Shown one piece after another: positions 57,801 through 64,000 of a stretch of DNA of 64,000 nt (positions within the stretch are counted from its first letter, which is position 1; each line of letters begins with the position of its first letter). The notes under the pieces are model-generated. The model was not told the DNA's origin, made no database searches, and was given only the letters and a program-made list of their open reading frames with translations. The DNA is from Apoderus coryli (taxonomy: Eukaryota; Arthropoda; Insecta; Coleoptera; Attelabidae), in the NCBI GenBank assembly GCA_911728435.2, contig CAJVRQ020000090.1, forward strand, positions 1 to 64,000, read 5' to 3'. The translations under genes were made by a program, and so were the position numbers.

Positions 57801-58730
57801 TTACACCGAGTTGAATTTGAGGGAATTGAAGAAAGGAAGGCAGTCGAATTCAAGTTGGTCGTTCACACAGGTGTATTTGGTGTTCTTTTTATATAAGTTA
57901 ATTTCCATAGCTTCCAAGACATTCAGCATGGTGCTTTTAAGGCAAGAGTGGAGCATTTCAGCATTTTGATCGATGGAAAAGGAGTGGTGTTCATTATAGA
58001 CATGGTTGGCAAAGGCAGAGTTACTGTTAATTTCATCCGCATTTTCTTGAGTGGCCTTTTCAATGATTTTATGGTGTTCTTTTATACGCGTATTAAAGTT
58101 GCGGCCTGTTTGACCTATGTATATGGTATTACAGTTCAAGGTGCCACATTTTAGTAAGTATACTCCGGATTTTTGAAGCCAATTAACTGGTGATTTGCTG
58201 TTGTCAAGGTAATTGCCTATTGTATTTCTAGTTCTGAAGCAGATGTTAATGTTGCAGTAATTAAATAGTTTTTTAATGGAATGCATAAATGGACCGATGT
58301 ACGTAACAGGGTGGAAGTTATTGTTTGTGGGATTTTTGATGGTGGTAAGTCCATTGAATGTGTGTTTTATTAGGTGTTTATAATATATTTTATTGATTGT
58401 AGATATTGGATAGTGGTTTACTCTGGCTATATGGTAAATTAATGATAATTCGTTATTAAAGTTTTCGTGTGACATGGGTACGTGGAATAGTCTGTGGAAG
58501 TATGATTCGAATGTTGAAAATTTGTGTGTGGAAGGATGGTTGGAGTGGTAATTGATAATAGCGTCAGACGAAGTGGGCTTGTGGAATATTGAGAATGTGA
58601 GTTCGTTATTATGTCTGTGTATAGTTAAGTCAAGATAAGCCAATGAGTTGTTTGTTTCAGATTCATGGGTAAACTGAATACGTTCATGTTTAGAGTTCAT
58701 GAAGTTAAGAGTTTGGATAACTTCGTCTGT
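57801..58730 (-). pseudogene. 5'-truncated PLE gene, unit 2
   Basis: C-terminal third of the PLE protein, starting after the YVDD motif and including the whole GIY-YIG domain. It is cut at 58730 where the inverted copy begins. Internal Met at 58700. One difference from unit 1 changes I to K near that Met. No RT catalytic motif, so at best an endonuclease fragment. Confidence 0.9.
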
Positions 58731-59686
58731 ATATCTTTGCTATATACATAGGAACCACAGACGAAGTTATCCAAACTCTTAACTTCATGAACTCTATACA
58801 TGAACGTATTCAGTTTACCCATGAATCTGAAACAAACAACTCATTGGCTTATCTTGACTTAACTATACACAGACATAATAACGAACTCACATTCTCAATA
58901 TTCCACAAGCCCACTTCGTCTGACGCTATTATCAATTACCACTCCAACCATCCTTCCACACACAAATTTTCAACATTCGAATCATACTTCCACAGACTAT
59001 TCCACGTACCCATGTCACACGAAAACTTTAATAACGAATTATCATTAATTTACCATATAGCCAGAGTAAACCACTATCCAATATCTACAATCAATAAAAT
59101 ATATTATAAACACCTAATAAAACACACATTCAATGGACTTACCACCATCAAAAATCCCACAAACAATAACTTCCACCCTGTTACGTACATCGGTCCATTT
59201 ATGCATTCCATTAAAAAACTATTTAATTACTGCAACATTAACATCTGCTTCAGAACTAGAAATACAATAGGCAATTACCTTGACAACAGCAAATCACCAG
59301 TTAATTGGCTTCAAAAATCCGGAGTATACTTACTAAAATGTGGCACCTTGAACTGTAATACCATATACATAGGTCAAACAGGCCGCAACTTTAATACGCG
59401 TATAAAAGAACACCATAAAATCATTGAAAAGGCCACTCAAGAAAATGCGGATGAAATTAACAGTAACTCTGCCTTTGCCAACCATGTCTATAATGAACAC
59501 CACTCCTTTTCCATCGATCAAAATGCTGAAATGCTCCACTCTTGCCTTAAAAGCACCATGCTGAATGTCTTGGAAGCTATGGAAATTAACTTATATAAAA
59601 AGAACACCAAATACACCTGTGTGAACGACCAACTTGAATTCGACTGCCTTCCTTTCTTCAATTCCCTCAAATTCAACTCGGTGTAA
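58731..59686 (+). pseudogene. 5'-truncated PLE gene, unit 3 (inverted)
   Basis: Same C-terminal fragment on the plus strand, beginning about 26 bases further upstream in the gene than unit 2 and ending at a stop at 59684-59686. The 299 residues from the Met at 58787 match unit 1. Head-to-head with unit 2. Confidence 0.9.
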
Positions 59687-60422
59687 CTATCCATCTCTGC
59701 CTTTCCATAAACAAACCCCATAACCTACAAACAACATCAACAAAATAACAAATATTAGGTTAGGACATGACACATCACCTCTTCCTTGACACAAACAAAA
59801 GTCATCAACCCACAACCCCATTTCATTAAAATTGAACTTTAAAATTATATATCCTTACATAACATATAAAAGACATTACAGAATGAAATGTACATATAAC
59901 ACATATTTTCCTACAACTACTTACCTATGATTCACATTCAATTCATTATACACCAAACAACAACATACACTCACTTCACTTGACTTCCTCACCTTACCTA
60001 AAACACCAAATGTGTAGCTTTGGCTGAAACCATACTATTATACACAACTATCTTCACATTTACCACTCGACATCTTGTCTTTCTGATTTGTCATCCACAC
60101 TACAACACAGTAGTTGGAAATTTCCTAAAATAAAAAATTTCTCCAAAAATGAAAATTAAAATTAAATGGAAAGAAAAAGAAAAGAAATGTTTTTCGAATA
60201 ATATTGTTCAACATTATGTAATAATAATTTAAGTCAAATCATCTAATTTTTAATGTAAACACTTTTCCACAAAATGGTGAGATTTCAACAAATACTATAT
60301 ATTACATCACATCCTAATTAAGCTATTATTTTACAGATATTGTATAGACGTTTTAATCCTGTAACTCTTCAATTTCTATATTAAGTCCATATGAAGTATA
60401 ATTCCTACATGTAACGACATTG

Positions 60423-60491
60423 TACAAGGTTCTTAGCCACTGATGATGGACATATAGTCCGAAACATGTCTGGCAGCCTGCACGAATTGTA
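60423..60491 (+). ncRNA. Hammerhead ribozyme motif, inverted PLE copy (unit 3)
   Basis: Plus-strand copy of the motif: CUGAUGA at 60440-60446, extra U at 60447, GAAA at 60461-60464, predicted cut after C60470, outer helix 60423-60427 with 60487-60491. Identical by eye to the two minus-strand copies. Confidence 0.85.
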
Positions 60492-60541
60492 ACGTGTATA
60501 TAAAGATCTTTTTGTGGAGTAGACGCAGTTTTATTCAACAT

Positions 60542-63500
60542 TAAATTTTATTAGTCAAAAGAATTTAGATTAAGCATAAAAAAGCAAATTAGAACGAATT
60601 AGAGCGTTTTGTTACTAAAATTTTGTTATTTAGAATTAAACTTTTCAAATGGCTCCCAAAAAGCAGTTTTCTCACTTAGAATTTAAAAGTAAATTTTATT
60701 AGTCAAAAGAAATTAGACTAAGCATAAAAAAGCAAATTAGAACGAATTAGAGCGTTTTGTTATTAAAATTTTGTTATTTAGAATTTAACTTTTCAAATGG
60801 CTCCCAAAAAGCTGTTTTCTCATTTAAATGTAAATTTTATTAGTCAAAAGAAATTAGATTAAGCATAAAAAAGCAAATTAGAACGAATTAGAGCGTTTTG
60901 TTACTAAAATTTTGTTATTTAGAATTCAACTTTTCAAATGGCTCCCAAAAAGCTGTTTTCTCACTTAGAATTTAAAAGTAAATTTTATTAGTGAAAATAA
61001 GTTAGATTAAGCGTAAGTAAGCAATTTAGAACGAATTAGAGCGTTTTGTTACTAAAATTTTGTTATTTATAATTAAACGTTCAAATGGCTGCCAAAAAGC
61101 TGTTTTCTCACTTAGAATTTAAAAGTAAATTTTATTAGTGAAAATAAGTTAGATTAAGCGTAAGTAAGCAAATTAGAACGAATTAGAGCGTTTTGTTACT
61201 AAAATTTTGTTATTTAGAATTACACTTTTCAAATGGCTCCCAAAAAGCTGTTTTCTCACTTAGAAATTAAAAGTAAATTTTATTAGTCAAAAGAAATTAG
61301 ATTAAGCATAAAAAAGCAAATTAGAACGATTTAGCGCGTTTTGTTACTAAAATTTTGTTATTTAGAATTAAACTTTTCAAATGGCTCCCAAAAAGCTGTT
61401 TTCTCACTTAGAATTTAAAAGTAAATTTTATTAGTCAAAAGAAATTAGACTAAGCATAAAAAAGCAAATTAGAACGAATTAGAGCGTTTTGTTATTAAAA
61501 TTTTGTTATTTAGAATTTAACTTTTCAAATGGCTCCCAAAAAGCTGTTTTCTCACTTAGAATTTAAAAGTAAATTTTATTAGTCAAAAGAAATTAGATTA
61601 AGCATAAAAAAGCAAATTAGAACGAATTAGAGCGTTTTGTTACTAAAATTTTGTTATTTAGAATTCAACTTTTCAAATGGCTCCCAAAAAGCTGTTTTCT
61701 CACTTAGAATTTAAAAGTAAATTTTATTAGTGAAAATAAGTTAGATTAAGCGTAAGTAAGCAATTTAGAACGAATTAGAGCGTTTTGTTACTAAAATTTT
61801 GTTATTTAGAATTAAACGTTCAAATGGCTGCCAAAAAGCTGTTTTCTCACTTAGAATTTAAAAGTAAATTTTATTAGTGAAAATAAGTTAGATTAAGCGT
61901 AAGTAAGCAAATTAGAACGAATTAGAGCGTTTTGTTACTAAAATTTTGTTATTTAGCATTAAACTTTTCAAATGGCTCCCAAAAAGCTGTTTTCTCACTT
62001 AGAATTTAAAAGTAAATTTTATTAGTCAAAAGAATTTAGATTAAGCATAAAAAAGCAAATTAGAACGAATTAGAGCGTTTTGTTACTAAAATTTTGTTAT
62101 TTAGAATTAAACTTTTCAAATGGCTCCCAAAAAGCTGTTTTCTCACTTAGAATTTAAAAGTAAATTTTATTAGTGAAACTAAGTTAGATTAAGCGTAAAT
62201 AAGCAAATTAGAACGATTTAGCGCGTTTTGTTACTAAAATTTTGTTATTTAGAATTAAACTTTTCAAATGGCTCCAAAAAGCTGTTTTCTCACTTAGAAT
62301 TTAAAAGTAAATTTTATTAGTCTAAAGAAATTAGATTAAGCTTAAAAAAGCAAATCAGAACGAATTAGAGCGTTTTGTTACTAAAATTTTGTTATTTAGA
62401 ATTAAACGTTCAAATGGCTGCCAAAAAGCTGTTTTCTCACTTAGAAATTAAAAGTAAACTTTATTAGTCTAAAGAAATTAGACTAAGCATAAAAAAGCAA
62501 ATTAGAACGATTTAGCGCGTTTTGTTACTAAAATTTTGTTATTTAGAATTAAACTTTTCAAATGGCTCCCAAAAAGCTGTTTTCTCACTTAGAATTTTAA
62601 AGTAAATTATATTAGTCAAAAGAAATTAGATTAAGCATAAAAAAGCAAATTAGAACGTTTTAGCGCGTTTTGTTACTAAAATTTTGTTATTTAGAATTAA
62701 ACGTTCAAATGGCTCCCAAAAAGCTGTTTTCTCACTTAGAAATTAGAAGTAAATTTTATTAGTCAAAAGAAATTAGATTAAGCATAAAAAAGCAAATTAG
62801 AACGAATTAGAGCGTTTTGTTACTAAAATTTTGTTATTTAGAATTAAACGTTCAAATGGCTCCCAAAAAGCTGTTTTCTCACTTAGAAATTAGAAGTAAA
62901 TTTTATTAGTCAAAAGAAATTAGATTAAGCATAAAAAAGCAAATTAGAACGAATTAGAGCGTTTTCTTATTAAAATTTTGTTATTTAGAATTAAACTTTT
63001 CAAATGGCTCCCAAAAAGCTGTTTTCTCACTTAGAATTTAAAAGTAAATTTTATTAGTGAAACTAAGTTAGATTAAGCGTAAATAAGCAATTTAGAACGA
63101 ATTAGAGCGTTTTGTTACTAAAATTTTGTTATTTAGAATTAAACTTTTCAAATGGCTCCGAAAAAGCTGTTTTCTCACTTAGATATTAAAAGTAAATTTT
63201 ATTAGTGAAACTAAGTTAGATTAAGCGTAAATAAGCAAATTAGAACGAATTAGAGCGTTTTGTTACTAAAATTTTGTTATTTAGAATTAAACTTTTCAAA
63301 TGGCTCCCAAACAGCCGTTTTCTCACTTAGAATTTAAAAGTAAATTTTATTAGTCAAAAGAAATTAGATTAAGTATAAAAAAGCAAATTAGAACGAATTA
63401 GAGCGTTTTGTTACTAAAATTTTGTTATTTAGAATTCAACTTTTCAAATGGCTCCCAAAAAGCTGTTTTCTCACTTAGAATTTAAAAGTAAATTTTATTA

Positions 63501-64000
63501 GTGAAAATAAGTTAGATTAAGCGTAAGTAAGCAATTTAGAACGAATTAGAGCGTTTTGTTACTAAAATTTTGTTATTTAGAATTAAACGTTCAAATGGCT
63601 GCCAAAAAGCTGTTTTCTCACTTAGAATTTAAAAGTAAATTTTATTAGTGAAAATAAGTTAGATTAAGCGTAAATAAACAATTTAGAACGAATTAGAGCG
63701 TTTTGTTACTAAAATTTTGTTATTTAGAATTAAACGTTTCAAATGGCTCCCAAAAAGCTGTTTTCTCACTTAGAATTTAAAAGTAAATTTTATTAGTGAA
63801 ACTAAGTTAGATTAAGCGTAAATAAGCAATTTAGAACGAATTAGAGCGTTTTGTTACTAAAATTTTGTTATTTATAATTAAACGTTTAAAATGGCTCCCA
63901 AAAAGCTGTTTTCTCACTTAGAAATTAAAAGTAAATTTTATTAGTCAAAAGAAATTAGATTAAGCATAAAAAACCAAATTAGAACGATTTAGCGCGTTTT
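60542..64000. repeat. Satellite block 8 (about 23 monomers, continues beyond window)
   Basis: Satellite resumes with the second target-duplication copy (60542-60553) and the agcagttttctc variant. It includes a mixed-type monomer (cgtaaataagc together with gatttagcgcg, about 62160-62225) that is rare elsewhere. No gene is seen; the array runs off the right edge. Confidence 0.96.

Larger units (their letters stand above)
53295..60541 (-). mobile_element. Penelope-like retroelement complex (full unit, truncated tandem copy, inverted truncated copy)
   Basis: Three pieces of one PLE: unit 1 (53331-56911, minus, full), unit 2 (56912-58730, minus, 5'-truncated, offset 3581) and unit 3 (58731-60541, plus, 5'-truncated, inverted). 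Tandem pseudo-LTRs with an inverted truncated copy are the known Penelope arrangement. The complex is flanked by taaattttatta (53283-53294 and 60542-60553). An empty-site relative is present in the array (51190-51350, same ttaaaaataaatttt and agcagttttctc variants). Copies differ at only a few bases, so the insertion is young. Confidence 0.95.
56945..60542. repeat. Near-perfect inverted repeat, arms about 1786 bp, 26-bp spacer
   Basis: Left arm 56945-58730, right arm 58757-60542, spacer 58731-58756; paired positions sum to 117487 throughout (checked at the ribozyme core and the joint). Only a few mismatches were noticed, for example at 58689. It results from the inverted PLE copy. Confidence 0.92.

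Noticed and set aside
57801..59686. Two functional 299-residue genes facing each other
   Set aside because: They are 5'-truncated pieces of the 901-codon PLE gene lacking the RT motifs, formed by the inverted copy.
59755..59764. TTAGGTTAGG (arthropod telomere-like) in the PLE
   Set aside because: Only two repeats; too short to argue for a telomere link, and the element has a GIY-YIG endonuclease, unlike telomere-targeted EN-minus PLEs.

Overview
The window looks like heterochromatic nuclear DNA of an arthropod, most likely an insect. It is strongly AT-rich and about half of it (roughly 33-34 kb) is one tandem satellite with a monomer of about 147-148 bp. Everything else is transposable-element DNA sitting in that satellite: env-bearing Gypsy elements of errantivirus type with a tRNA-Ser-like primer site, a BEL/Pao element, and an EN+ Penelope-like element (PLE) with a GIY-YIG endonuclease. 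I see no host gene, tRNA, rRNA or CRISPR. The species cannot be named from the sequence.

Layout: satellite fills 1-4264, 4561-5711, 6008-6366, 21742-25935, 26232-38167, 44576-46034, 46486-53294 and 60542-64000. Solo-LTR remnants of the BEL element lie at 4265-4560, 5712-6007 and 25936-26231. A minus-strand Gypsy/errantivirus (element 1, 6367-21741) entered the satellite with a CGAA target duplication. Its pol gene was then split by a second, plus-strand errantivirus of a related family (element 2, 10923-18603) with a TGCT target duplication. Both have LTR pairs that read identical by eye. Element 2 has complete gag, pol and env; element 1 is broken only by element 2.

A BEL/Pao element (38168-44575; 299-bp identical LTRs; AGCTG target duplication) carries a stop and a frameshift in gag-pol. 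Its 3' end recurs at 46035-46485 as part of a 1910-bp tandem duplication. The solo LTRs share its exact insertion junction, so they are descendants of this one insertion, spread by satellite turnover rather than separate insertions.

A PLE complex (53295-60541) has a full unit with an intact 901-codon RT/GIY-YIG gene, a 5'-truncated tandem partner and a head-to-head inverted truncated copy. The complex is flanked by a 12-bp target duplication and has 36 T residues at its left end. Each of its three terminal repeats carries a hammerhead ribozyme motif with an extra U after A9 and a loopless, self-complementary helix III. That is the most notable non-coding signal here.

Shared signals in the two errantiviruses support their expression strategy: an A AAT TTT slip heptamer exactly 12 codons before the gag stop, a GTAAGT donor in the leader, and a TTGTTRCAG acceptor just before the env ATG, which overlaps the end of pol. 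All identities and boundaries were read by eye; no alignment or folding program was run.
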